Assembly: GCA_963838845.1 (NCBI GenBank)
Contig: CAWISR010000002.1
Coordinates: 930,001 to 994,000, forward strand
Source of the DNA: CAVRXQ01 sp963838845
Lineage (GTDB): Bacteria > Actinomycetota > Acidimicrobiia > Acidimicrobiales > Bog-793
Direction: 5' to 3'
Length of the DNA: 64,000 nucleotides
The notes below the pieces were generated by a model. That model had not been told where the DNA came from and searched no databases. It saw nothing but the letters and a program-made list of their open reading frames with translations. The position numbers were made by a program, and so were the translations under genes. Positions 44,389 to 51,002 of the stretch are shown here, in pieces; the stretch's first letter is position 1; each line of letters begins with the position of its first letter.

Positions 44389-45290
44389 TGCCTCAGCCGG
44401 AATCCAGGGTGACGCGACCCCGCCGTCACGATCCGCAGCGCAAGGCACGCCCGACCCGGTCGCAGGCGCCCTCGCGCCGGTTGCGCGCGGTCGCCCCCGT
44501 GCCGTCGTTCGGTCCGCGCAGACCGACGCGTGACGTCGCCCTCCTGCGGGCGGCGCCGGTGACGGTCGCCGTCGCGTGCACCGCCGTCGCGGCCGCGGGC
44601 GTCGTCGGTCTCGCCGGTTCGGCCGTCCTCGGCGTCGTCGCCGCGCTCGCGCTCGCGCATGTCGTCGTGAACGCCTGGACCGGCTCACAGGCCCGGATCC
44701 TCGCCACGGTCGGCGGTCGCGGGCAAACGACCGATGACGCCCGCCTTTTGAACGTCGTCGAGGGTCTCTGCTCCGCGTTCGGGCTCACCGCTCCGGCTGT
44801 CGTCGTTGTGCCATCCCTCGAGCCAAACACCGTCACGTTCGCTCGGCGCGGCCAGCGGGCGACGCTCGTCGTCACCTCTGGCGTGCTCGATCGTCTCGAT
44901 CGCATCGAGCTCGAAGCGCTCGTCGCCCACGAGCTCGCCCACCTACGGCGCGGCGATGTCGAGCGCGCGGCATCGATCATGAGCGCGCTCAGCTTCCTCG
45001 CCCTTCACAGCAACGCGATCGCCCGATGGTGCGCGCGTCTCGGCGGCGTCGACCGAGAATCCTTCGCCGACCTCGCCGCGACCTCGATCACCCGCTATCC
45101 ACCGGCGCTCGCGGACGCGCTCGAATTACTCGACGCGCACCGTGGTGAACTCGCGGGCGCGCTGCCGCGGGATTTCGTGCGCCTGACGGGTTGGCAGTGG
45201 TGCGCGCCGCTCATCGCGCACGGCGCAGGGGCGATTACCACGGACGGCCTCAACCTTCAACAGCGCGCCCAGGCGTTGCGCGAGTTGTGA
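44388..45290 (+). CDS. M48 family metalloprotease (HtpX-like)
   Basis: A 300-residue membrane protease. After a basic N-terminus (~45 residues), two close hydrophobic segments span 55-95; the zinc motif is ALVAHELAHLRRGD near residue 185 (HExxH form HELAH), with ESFADLAAT giving the third ligand (Glu). It lacks the second pair of helices of full-length HtpX. Located inside the PIM/yebC run. Confidence 0.85.
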   Translation: MPQPESRVTRPRRHDPQRKARPTRSQAPSRRLRAVAPVPSFGPRRPTRDVALLRAAPVTVAVACTAVAAAGVVGLAGSAVLGVVAALALAHVVVNAWTGSQARILATVGGRGQTTDDARLLNVVEGLCSAFGLTAPAVVVVPSLEPNTVTFARRGQRATLVVTSGVLDRLDRIELEALVAHELAHLRRGDVERAASIMSALSFLALHSNAIARWCARLGGVDRESFADLAATSITRYPPALADALELLDAHRGELAGALPRDFVRLTGWQWCAPLIAHGAGAITTDGLNLQQRAQALREL

Positions 45291-45321
45291 TGCGCGCGAG
45301 ATCCGAATAGAAGGTCGGCTC

Positions 45322-46071
45322 ATGTCTGGACACTCCAAGTGGGCAACCACGAAGCACCAAAAGGGCGCGAAAGACAAGGCGCGCTCGAAGCTGTTCGCGA
45401 AGCTCATCCGCCAGGTCGAGGTCGCGGCGCGCGAGGGCGGCGGAGACCTCCAGGCGAACGCCACGCTGCGCACGATGTACCAAAAGGCCCGGGACGCCTC
45501 GGTGCCAAGCGACACGATCGACCGGGCGATCAAGCGCGGCACCGGCGAACTCGAGGGGGTGCGCTACGAATCGATCTCCTACGAGGGGTATGCCCCAGCA
45601 GGGGTGGCCGTGATCGTGGAGTGCCTGACGGACAACCGCAATCGGACCGGCGCCGAGGTCCGTTCGATCTTCACCCGCAACGGTGGGACGATGGCGGAGC
45701 CCGGCGCCGTCTCCTGGCAGTTCGAGCGGAAGGGCGTGATCTCGATTCCCCGCAAGGTCGATGAGGACGACGTGATGGCTGTCGCCCTCGACGCCGGGGG
45801 ACAGGACTTACGGGACGACGGGGAGGAATGGACCCTGATCAGCGACCCCACGGATCTCCACGGCCTCGTGGCGGCGCTCGAGGCGGTGGGCATCCCGACG
45901 GACTCCGCAGATGTGACGTGGGTGCCGACGACGACAGTCGAGGTCTCCGAGCCCGCGACGGCCCGCAAGATCTTGAACCTGCTCGACTTGTTGGAAGAAC
46001 ACGACGACGTGCAGAACGTCGTCGCCAACTTCGACATCCCCGACGAGATCCTCACCTCGCTCGCGAGCTGA
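45322..46071 (+). CDS. yebC: YebC/PmpR-type protein
   Basis: A 249-residue protein starting MSGHSKWATTKHQKGAKDKA, the invariant YebC N-terminus, with PSDTIDRAIKRGTGE and the TEVSEPATARKILNLLDLLE C-terminal part. Family members act as transcription regulators or help ribosomes through proline runs. In most actinobacteria it directly precedes ruvC; here a 3.7-kb segment separates them. Confidence 0.96.
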   Translation: MSGHSKWATTKHQKGAKDKARSKLFAKLIRQVEVAAREGGGDLQANATLRTMYQKARDASVPSDTIDRAIKRGTGELEGVRYESISYEGYAPAGVAVIVECLTDNRNRTGAEVRSIFTRNGGTMAEPGAVSWQFERKGVISIPRKVDEDDVMAVALDAGGQDLRDDGEEWTLISDPTDLHGLVAALEAVGIPTDSADVTWVPTTTVEVSEPATARKILNLLDLLEEHDDVQNVVANFDIPDEILTSLAS

Positions 46072-46128
46072 GGACGCGGCGCCGGTGTGCGCCGCAACGG
46101 AACGCTTCGTCCGAGCGTTCCTGAGTTG

Positions 46129-46192
46129 CGCTTTTTGGTGCGGCCATGAAATCCGCTGCTAAGCCACCGGGTCTGGCTTTGCAGCGGATTTC
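46129..46192. repeat. Left direct repeat and hairpin bounding the yebC-ruvC insertion
   Basis: 46129-46174 matches 49835-49880 in the same orientation; the last 27 bases (GAAATCCGCTGC onward to GGGTCT) differ at one position. The left copy is also a hairpin: 19-base arms at 46148-46166 and 46174-46192 with one mismatch and a CCGGGTC loop. It lies 57 bases after yebC and may also terminate transcription. Confidence 0.8.
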
Positions 46193-46274
46193 CCTCTTGC
46201 ACAAGAAATCTCGCGTCTGCACCAAAATTCGGGCAACACTGACTTGAACCAGCCCCATCGGTAGGGTGCGCATC

Positions 46275-46412
46275 GTGGTTGCGAAGAAGGTCGCCGCTAA
46301 AAAGAGGGCGGCGAAGAGAACGGGCCGTAAGGCAGTCTCCACGGGCGCCAAGAAGATCAAAACCCGCGTCCAGAAGGTCAAACACATAACACGCCGAACG
46401 GCGTCCCGATAG
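46275..46412 (+). CDS. Very small basic (histone-H1-like) protein
   Basis: A 45-codon frame from GTG: VVAKKVAAKKRAAKRTGRKA and a similarly basic remainder ending RRTASR. About 40% of residues are Lys or Arg, with AKK repeats as in bacterial histone-H1-like tails. AGGGTG stands nine bases upstream. It could bind DNA or RNA. Too short to assign, but composition and absence of other frames support it. It lies just inside the left repeat. Confidence 0.45.
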   Translation: MVAKKVAAKKRAAKRTGRKAVSTGAKKIKTRVQKVKHITRRTASR

Positions 46413-46417
46413 TCGAT

Positions 46418-46900
46418 TCACAGGGCTACGACCGCCCACGCAATGACCTGGATGGCCAACAGGTAGCACGCGCATCGGTACCAATCGTGCAGGGCGCCCA
46501 AAATCTTCTCGTTGACGTCCCAGGAGTTCTCTTGGTGCACAGTGAGGTTGCTCAACACTTCGGCTAGAGGAACTTCCTCACCGTCTTTGATGTCTTCGGC
46601 GTAATCCCTTACGTCCTGGTAGAACTCCCAATCCTTCCTCGGAGCGAGGACGTAGGCCGCGATTAGCGCCGATCCTCCGAAGGCAACAAGCGCAACGACC
46701 GTGGCGGCCAGTAACCAGCCAGGATGCGAGCCACGGTGAAGGAAGTGGGTGCCGAAAAGAGCCGCGGCTAACGCTCCCACGGATAGCAGCGCTACGGCCC
46801 GATTGCGAAGCTGTTCAAGAGCCGCCTGTTGGTCCTTGATGCCCCGAGTGCTCTCATCGAACAGAACCTGAAGAGCGGCGGCCTGGTTGTCCTCATTCAT
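46418..46900 (-). CDS. Three-helix membrane protein of unknown function
   Basis: A 160-residue protein, ATG preceded by AAGGAGGAAGC. Residues 1-32 are a charged helix (possible coiled coil), two helices span ~33-55 and ~62-86, a soluble loop of ~50 residues follows (ALPRKDWEFYQDVRDY-type, acidic) and a third helix ends the protein. The layout recalls small SLATT/2TM effector proteins, but no motif proves it. Its start overlaps the end of the zinc-ribbon gene before it by eight bases. Confidence 0.65.
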   Translation of the reverse strand: MNEDNQAAALQVLFDESTRGIKDQQAALEQLRNRAVALLSVGALAAALFGTHFLHRGSHPGWLLAATVVALVAFGGSALIAAYVLAPRKDWEFYQDVRDYAEDIKDGEEVPLAEVLSNLTVHQENSWDVNEKILGALHDWYRCACYLLAIQVIAWAVVAL

Positions 46901-47120
46901 GCTTCCTCCTTGCGCCCCACAGCTCGGGGCGGGCAGTATCGGTCGCGACCAGAAATCCGCCCTGACCAGGGCATCCGACCGGCCGACAGGTAGGTTCGCG
47001 CGTTAGTTCGAAGCTCGGCGGTCCCGCCGCCGCGGCGTGTTGCGTAAGGCACATGACGCATTCCGGCCCCCGCGGTAGATTCGCCGGCAGTCGAATCACA
47101 ACGCTGTTGTTTATCCACAC
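46893..47120 (-). CDS. Possible small zinc-ribbon protein (75 aa)
   Basis: A 75-codon frame containing GPECVMCLTQHAAA and, about 20 residues later, PTCRPVGCPGQGG, i.e. CxxC plus CxxxxC. Its stop overlaps the ATG of the membrane-protein gene by eight bases (ATGAATGA). The same zinc-ribbon/membrane-protein pairing with an eight-base overlap occurs at 49303-49650/48837-49310, which is the main reason for calling it. The start is uncertain (GTG 47120 or GTG 47099); neither has a clear ribosome binding site. Confidence 0.45.
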   Translation of the reverse strand: MWINNSVVIRLPANLPRGPECVMCLTQHAAAAGPPSFELTREPTCRPVGCPGQGGFLVATDTARPELWGARRKHE

Positions 47121-47217
47121 GCCGGTGTGGACGCGCTGTGGAGGCGAAATGAGGACCTAGAGAAACAGGGTCCCAGGGGGCCATGGTTTGCTGCCCGACC
47201 CCCCAGGACCCCTCAAT

Positions 47218-47290
47218 GGGGGCGTAACTCAGTAGGAAGAGTGCCGGATTCTGACTCCGGTGGTCGGAGGTTCGAGGCCTCCCGCCCCCA
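47218..47290 (+). tRNA. tRNA-Gln (CTG)
   Basis: A 73-nt cloverleaf: acceptor GGGGGCG/CGCCCCC, D stem ACTC/GAGT, anticodon stem CCGGA/TCCGG around TT-CTG-AC, T stem GGAGG/CCTCC with loop TTCGAGG, discriminator A. Anticodon CTG reads CAG. All stems pair fully. It lies inside the segment inserted between yebC and ruvC; no duplicate of its 3' end is seen nearby, so it is cargo rather than an attachment site. Confidence 0.85.
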
Positions 47291-47309
47291 CGCTTGTTAC
47301 GACAGATTC

Positions 47310-47480
47310 TTACTCCGTGCGCTGCGTCACTCGGCGTTTTCTTTCCTGTCGTGGCTTCGCCCAGTACGGAGACTTGCATTTCGGGTTCGGGCAGACCTTC
47401 GGTGGCCGATCGGTTCGCGGTAGCCACTCGTGCCCGCAACGCAGGCAACGATAGCCCCAGAGCTGCACTTTCTCGACCAT
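47310..47480 (-). CDS. Small zinc-ribbon protein (56 aa)
   Basis: Starts MVEKVQLWGYRCLRCGHEWL after GAAGGAC. Cysteines in YRCLRCGHEW and VCPNPKCKSPYW form a four-Cys zinc ribbon; the tail is basic (KPRQERKRR). Peptides with CxRCGHxWxPR ... KCKSPYWxKPR occur beside toxin-antitoxin and transposon genes. It is divergent from the transposase-like gene, and the first twin operator (47490-47506) begins ten bases upstream of its ATG, so it is probably co-regulated and might itself be the DNA-binding regulator. Confidence 0.72.
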   Translation of the reverse strand: MVEKVQLWGYRCLRCGHEWLPRTDRPPKVCPNPKCKSPYWAKPRQERKRRVTQRTE

Positions 47481-47489
47481 GTCCTTCAC

Positions 47490-47506
47490 TATACCGTGGA
47501 GGTATA
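47490..47506. promoter_or_regulatory. Twin operator, copy 1
   Basis: TATACC-gtgga-GGTATA, a perfect six-base inverted repeat with five-base spacer, just upstream of the zinc-ribbon gene's start. An identical arrangement recurs 40 bases to the right. Confidence 0.7.
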
Positions 47507-47519
47507 TCCCTGTCTGGTA

Positions 47520-47548
47520 TTGACAATGATATACCGATTAGGTATAGT
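47520..47548 (+). promoter_or_regulatory. Consensus sigma-70 promoter of the transposase-like gene
   Basis: TTGACA (47520-47525), 17-base spacer, TATAGT (47543-47548). This is nearly ideal and stands out in a high-GC genome. A start of transcription near 47555 would give a leader of about 25 bases, with AGGGAG six bases before the ATG. Confidence 0.8.
47530..47546. promoter_or_regulatory. Twin operator, copy 2
   Basis: TATACC-gatta-GGTATA, occupying the promoter spacer and overlapping the -10 box, so a bound protein would block RNA polymerase. Centre-to-centre distance to copy 1 is 40 bases, about four helical turns, which would allow cooperative binding or looping. Confidence 0.75.
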
Positions 47549-47580
47549 CCTAGTAGGTACATACCACTAGGGAGAACCCG

Positions 47581-48897
47581 ATGGACGCCAGAGAACTCAA
47601 GGGCATGCAGATCGCAGCGACGATGCCGCTGCGAAGGGACGCCAACGGCTGGATCGTCCCCTCGCAGAGTGGGCCAGGAACCTATCGAGTCTCGCCACAC
47701 GCGACGACCACCTTCAAGGTCGCTCAGGGGATCGTGCCCCCACCTGCAGGAGTTCAGCCCTTCGGCTGCACTTGCCCAGACTTCGAGTTGCGCGGACGCG
47801 CCTGCAAGCACGTCATCGCGGTGGAATACGTCATCCGTCGCGAGCAGGTCTATTCGGATGGTTCGGTCGTGACCGAGCAGATGCGGGTCACGTACACGCA
47901 GGACTGGGCCGCGTACAACGCCGCTCAGTGCAGCGAAAAGGAACGGTTCCTTCCGTTGCTTGCGGACCTTTGCGCCACTATTCAGAATCCGCGGCAAGAA
48001 GGTCGCGGTCGTCCCCGCTTGCCAATGAGCGACATGGCGTACGCAGCCGTCGCCAAGGTGTACGCGGGTCTGTCGGCTCGTCGCTTCGACACCGACGTTC
48101 GCGAGGCTAAAGACCGCGGGCTGACCGATGTTGACCCGCACTTCAATACGGTTCTCCGATACCTGCGCGATCCCGCGATGACGCCCATTCTCGGTCAACT
48201 CGTCACCCTGTCGGCTCTGCCATTGCAAGGCGTCGAGTCGGACTTCGCGATGGACTCGACAGGTTTCTCGACCTGCACTTACACCCGTTGGTACGACCAC
48301 AAGTGGGGCCGGGAGCAGAAGCAACACGACTGGATCAAGCTGCACGCCACGACTGGCGTGCTGACCAACGTGGTTACCGCCGTCGAAGTGACGCCAAAGA
48401 ACTTCCACGACTCGCGAGCGTTCCGACCGATGCTCGCCAAGACGGCCGAGAACTTCCCGATCCGCGAAGTCAGCGCGGACAAGGCGTATTCGTCCAAGGT
48501 CAACTTGCAAGCAGTCGATGACCTGGGCGGAACGCCGCTCATTCCCTTCAAGGGAAATCAGATCGGCGTGCTGGGTCCGCAGTCGTCGCTGTTCGGTGTG
48601 ACTGACGTTCCACCTAGCGCCGATGCATCCGCGTGGGTTCGCATGTACCACTACTTCGCTTACCAGCGCGACACGTTCTTGACCCACTACCACAAGCGGT
48701 CGAACGTCGAGACCACGTTCAGCATGATCAAGAGGAAGTTCGGCCCGGCGTTGCGATCGAAGTCCGAGGTCGGTCAGATCAATGAGGTTCTGTGCAAGGT
48801 GATCGCCCACAACCTCTGTGTGCTGATTTCGTCCATTCATGAGCTAGGACTTCCATCTCCGGAATTCAGAGCCACGGTGCCTGCTGTGGCTTCATAG
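47581..48897 (+). CDS. SWIM-finger DDE transposase-like protein
   Basis: A 438-residue protein. A SWIM zinc finger, CTCPDFELRGRACKH (Cys63, Cys65, Cys75, His77), is followed by a DNA-binding-like middle and an IS4/IS5-type DDE core: Asp225 in FAMDSTGF, Asp300 in SADKAYSS and Glu377 in SNVETTFSMIKRKFG, the Y-x-E-x-x-F style of IS4-related enzymes. All three catalytic acids are present and the frame is intact. No inverted terminal repeats are evident directly at its ends, so whether it moves itself or serves the element is open. Strong promoter and operators lie upstream. The 3' end overlaps a convergent membrane-protein gene by 61 bases. Confidence 0.85.
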   Translation: MDARELKGMQIAATMPLRRDANGWIVPSQSGPGTYRVSPHATTTFKVAQGIVPPPAGVQPFGCTCPDFELRGRACKHVIAVEYVIRREQVYSDGSVVTEQMRVTYTQDWAAYNAAQCSEKERFLPLLADLCATIQNPRQEGRGRPRLPMSDMAYAAVAKVYAGLSARRFDTDVREAKDRGLTDVDPHFNTVLRYLRDPAMTPILGQLVTLSALPLQGVESDFAMDSTGFSTCTYTRWYDHKWGREQKQHDWIKLHATTGVLTNVVTAVEVTPKNFHDSRAFRPMLAKTAENFPIREVSADKAYSSKVNLQAVDDLGGTPLIPFKGNQIGVLGPQSSLFGVTDVPPSADASAWVRMYHYFAYQRDTFLTHYHKRSNVETTFSMIKRKFGPALRSKSEVGQINEVLCKVIAHNLCVLISSIHELGLPSPEFRATVPAVAS

Positions 48898-49310
48898 CCG
48901 TATGACAGCAGGATCGAGTCGAAATCTTCCTTGATTGTTACGACCGATTCAGTCTTAATTTCTGCGACCTTCGCGCTCGCGAACGCGGATACACACCCAA
49001 GAAGAAGTAGTGCTACCAATGCGATTCCATAAATGGCAATTGCACCACCGCGAGGGTGTGTAGACAGAAATGGGACGATGCCAATCCCGCCTCCGATCAC
49101 CGCGCCTCCGCAGATCAGAGCTAACGACTCAAAACGTCGATCCCATAGCGATTCCTTCTGACACACTCGGCCTAACCGAGTTGAGATGGTCAGCATTTCG
49201 CTGTGTCGCAAGCCTTCGAGGGTGACCGTCGCCGCGGGGTCGCGACGAAGAACGTTTCCCCCGTTGCCCAGTCGAAGATTTGAAGCGTTTGGTGGATTTG
49301 CCTCAGCCAT
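48837..49310 (-). CDS. Two-helix membrane protein of unknown function
   Basis: A 157-residue protein starting MAEANPPNASNLRLGNGGNV. A ~65-residue polar region precedes two helices (about 68-90 and 97-118), then AKVAEIKTESVVTIKEDFDS and a polar tail. No family recognised. Its ATG overlaps the stop of the zinc-ribbon gene before it by eight bases (ATGGCTGA). The last 61 bases overlap the transposase-like gene on the other strand. Confidence 0.6.
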   Translation of the reverse strand: MAEANPPNASNLRLGNGGNVLRRDPAATVTLEGLRHSEMLTISTRLGRVCQKESLWDRRFESLALICGGAVIGGGIGIVPFLSTHPRGGAIAIYGIALVALLLLGCVSAFASAKVAEIKTESVVTIKEDFDSILLSYGYEATAGTVALNSGDGSPSS

Positions 49311-49650
49311 TGTCCGGCACCACGTCGCCAACGGGTTCCCCACCACCTAGTTGCCTGACTAGGTCGGCTAAGCCCAGGACCAGCATGTTGAAAAAGGCCG
49401 TGTATCCGCAATTGGCGCAATTCACTGCAATCAGAGGAATCTGCCGGGGTGGGGGCGGGAAGGATATGCGCTGCGGAGGCAAAGGAAACGCCGCAGCAGC
49501 CGCAAGATCGAGGGCAGTGGCCATTGAGATGACTCCATCGACGAACTGCCAACTCGTCGTGTGGCAGATAGGGCACGCTGGCCAGATGCCGACCCTTGAG
49601 TTCAGCGCCGCAAGGATCTGATCGAGGATTTCTTGAGGTAGGTATGGCAT
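49303..49650 (-). CDS. Zinc-ribbon hypothetical protein (115 aa)
   Basis: Starts MPYLPQEILDQILAALNSRV. Cysteines in WPACPICHTTSW and AVNCANCGYTAFFN form two CxxC knuckles about 50 residues apart with a hydrophobic, proline-rich stretch between. The end, FFNMLVLGLADLV onward, is typical of small ribbon proteins that report NCxNCGYTxFFN. Function unknown. First gene of a coupled pair with the membrane protein that follows. Confidence 0.65.
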   Translation of the reverse strand: MPYLPQEILDQILAALNSRVGIWPACPICHTTSWQFVDGVISMATALDLAAAAAFPLPPQRISFPPPPRQIPLIAVNCANCGYTAFFNMLVLGLADLVRQLGGGEPVGDVVPDNG

Positions 49651-49834
49651 AACCGCGGAGACTAAGCGGGGCGGGTTTTGGGTGCAGAGAACAGGTCTTC
49701 GGGGAGCAGATCCGACTATCCCGCGGCGGCTGACCAATGGGCTTTCGCTTTCGATACGGTACGGATAGGCGTGGCGTGGTAGGGCGAAACATTGAAGACG
49801 CCGAGCCTGCTCCCTGGCTGCACCAAAATTCCCC

Positions 49835-49880
49835 AGCTTTTTGATGCAGCCTCGAAATCCGCTGCAAAGCCACCGGGTCT
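49835..49880. repeat. Right direct repeat bounding the yebC-ruvC insertion
   Basis: Matches 46129-46174: CTTTTTG[A/G]TGC[A/G]GCC, two differing bases, then a 27-base block with one mismatch. It ends 16 bases before the ruvC start codon. Confidence 0.8.
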
Positions 49881-49896
49881 CACTACCATCGAACGC

Positions 49897-50400
49897 GTGT
49901 TTGTCCTGGGGGTCGACCCCGGCCTCTCGCGCTGCGGCTTCGGCGTGGTCACGGGTGAGCCCGGGAATGAACGGGCGGTCGCCGCCGGGGTGATCACGAC
50001 CGATCGCCGCCTTCCCGTGCCAGAGCGCCTCGCTGAGTTGCGCCGTGAGCTCGACGAACTCGTCGCCGAGATTCGCCCCGACGTCGTCGTCGTCGAGCGG
50101 GTGTTCTTTCAGACGAACGCGAAGACGGCGATGAGCGTCGGGCAGGCGAGCGGCGTCGCGCTGCTCGTCGCCGCCGAGCGTGGCTGCCCGGTCGTCGAGT
50201 ACACGGCGAACGAGGTGAAGCAGGCTGTCGCCGGCTATGGCGCCGCGGAAAAGCGGCAGGTACAGACGATGGTGGCGCGCCTCCTCCACCTCGCCGAGGT
50301 GCCAGATCCCCCCGACGTCGCGGACGCGCTTGCCCTCGGCCTCTGCCATCTCGCCGCGCGGCGGCCGACGGCGCTCGCCGAATCACAGGCCAACTCGTGA
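49897..50400 (+). CDS. ruvC: Holliday junction resolvase RuvC
   Basis: A 167-residue endonuclease: Asp in LGVDPGLSRCGFGV, Glu in VVVERVFFQTN, and the C-terminal acidic pair in PPDVADALALGLCH form the metal-binding site. GTG start at 49897; the frame is open further upstream through the direct repeat but that part is not RuvC-like. Overlaps ruvA by four bases. Confidence 0.95.
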   Translation: MFVLGVDPGLSRCGFGVVTGEPGNERAVAAGVITTDRRLPVPERLAELRRELDELVAEIRPDVVVVERVFFQTNAKTAMSVGQASGVALLVAAERGCPVVEYTANEVKQAVAGYGAAEKRQVQTMVARLLHLAEVPDPPDVADALALGLCHLAARRPTALAESQANS

Positions 50401-51002
50401 TCGGCGCGCTCTCCGGGACCCTCGAGGCGCTCGACGACGCCGAAGCCCAGTCGACGGCGCTCGTCGACGTCGCGGGCGTCGGCTACGAGGTGGTCGTCTC
50501 GTCGCGTTGCGCGCGCAGCATCGGCCCGGTCGGTGAGGCGGTACGCCTTTCGGTCCACACCCACGTGCGCGAGGGCGCGATCACCTTGTACGGCTTTTCC
50601 AGCCGTGAAGAACGGCGGCTTTTCGAGCTCCTCATCACCGCGCACGGCATCGGTCCGGCGCTCGCGCTAGCGATCTTGTCGGTGCACCCGCCCGAGTCGC
50701 TCGCCGCCGCCGTCGTATCGGCCGACGTCGACGCGCTCTGTCTCGTTCCCGGCGTCGGCAAGAAGACCGCGCAGCGGCTCCTGGTCGAACTCGCTGGGCG
50801 GATCGGCGACGACCACGTCGCCGTGCCGGCACCGAATGGTGACGGTTCTGGCCCGAGCGTGGCAGCGGAACTCAAGCAGGCGCTCGGCACGCTCGGGTAC
50901 GCACCCGAGGAAATCCGTGTGGCGATCGAACGGGTCGGGAGCGACGGCAGCGTCGAGGAGCTGCTGCGCGAAGCCCTCTTCGAACTCGCGCCACGACGAT
51001 GA
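50397..51002 (+). CDS. ruvA: Holliday junction helicase subunit RuvA
   Basis: A 201-residue RuvA: OB-fold domain I, helix-hairpin-helix domain II (LITAHGIGPALALAIL and LCLVPGVGKKTAQRLLVEL) that grips the junction arms, and domain III (AELKQALGTLGYAPEEIRVAIERV) that contacts RuvB. GTG start inside the ruvC end; ruvB starts at its stop. Confidence 0.96.
   Translation: MIGALSGTLEALDDAEAQSTALVDVAGVGYEVVVSSRCARSIGPVGEAVRLSVHTHVREGAITLYGFSSREERRLFELLITAHGIGPALALAILSVHPPESLAAAVVSADVDALCLVPGVGKKTAQRLLVELAGRIGDDHVAVPAPNGDGSGPSVAAELKQALGTLGYAPEEIRVAIERVGSDGSVEELLREALFELAPRR

Noticed and set aside
46897..48840. A 647-codon open frame antisense to the SWIM-DDE gene and tRNA-Gln
   Set aside because: It overlaps a tRNA and a gene with intact catalytic motifs, and its product has no recognisable pattern. 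Only the 75-codon frame at its 3' end, in another frame, looked protein-like.
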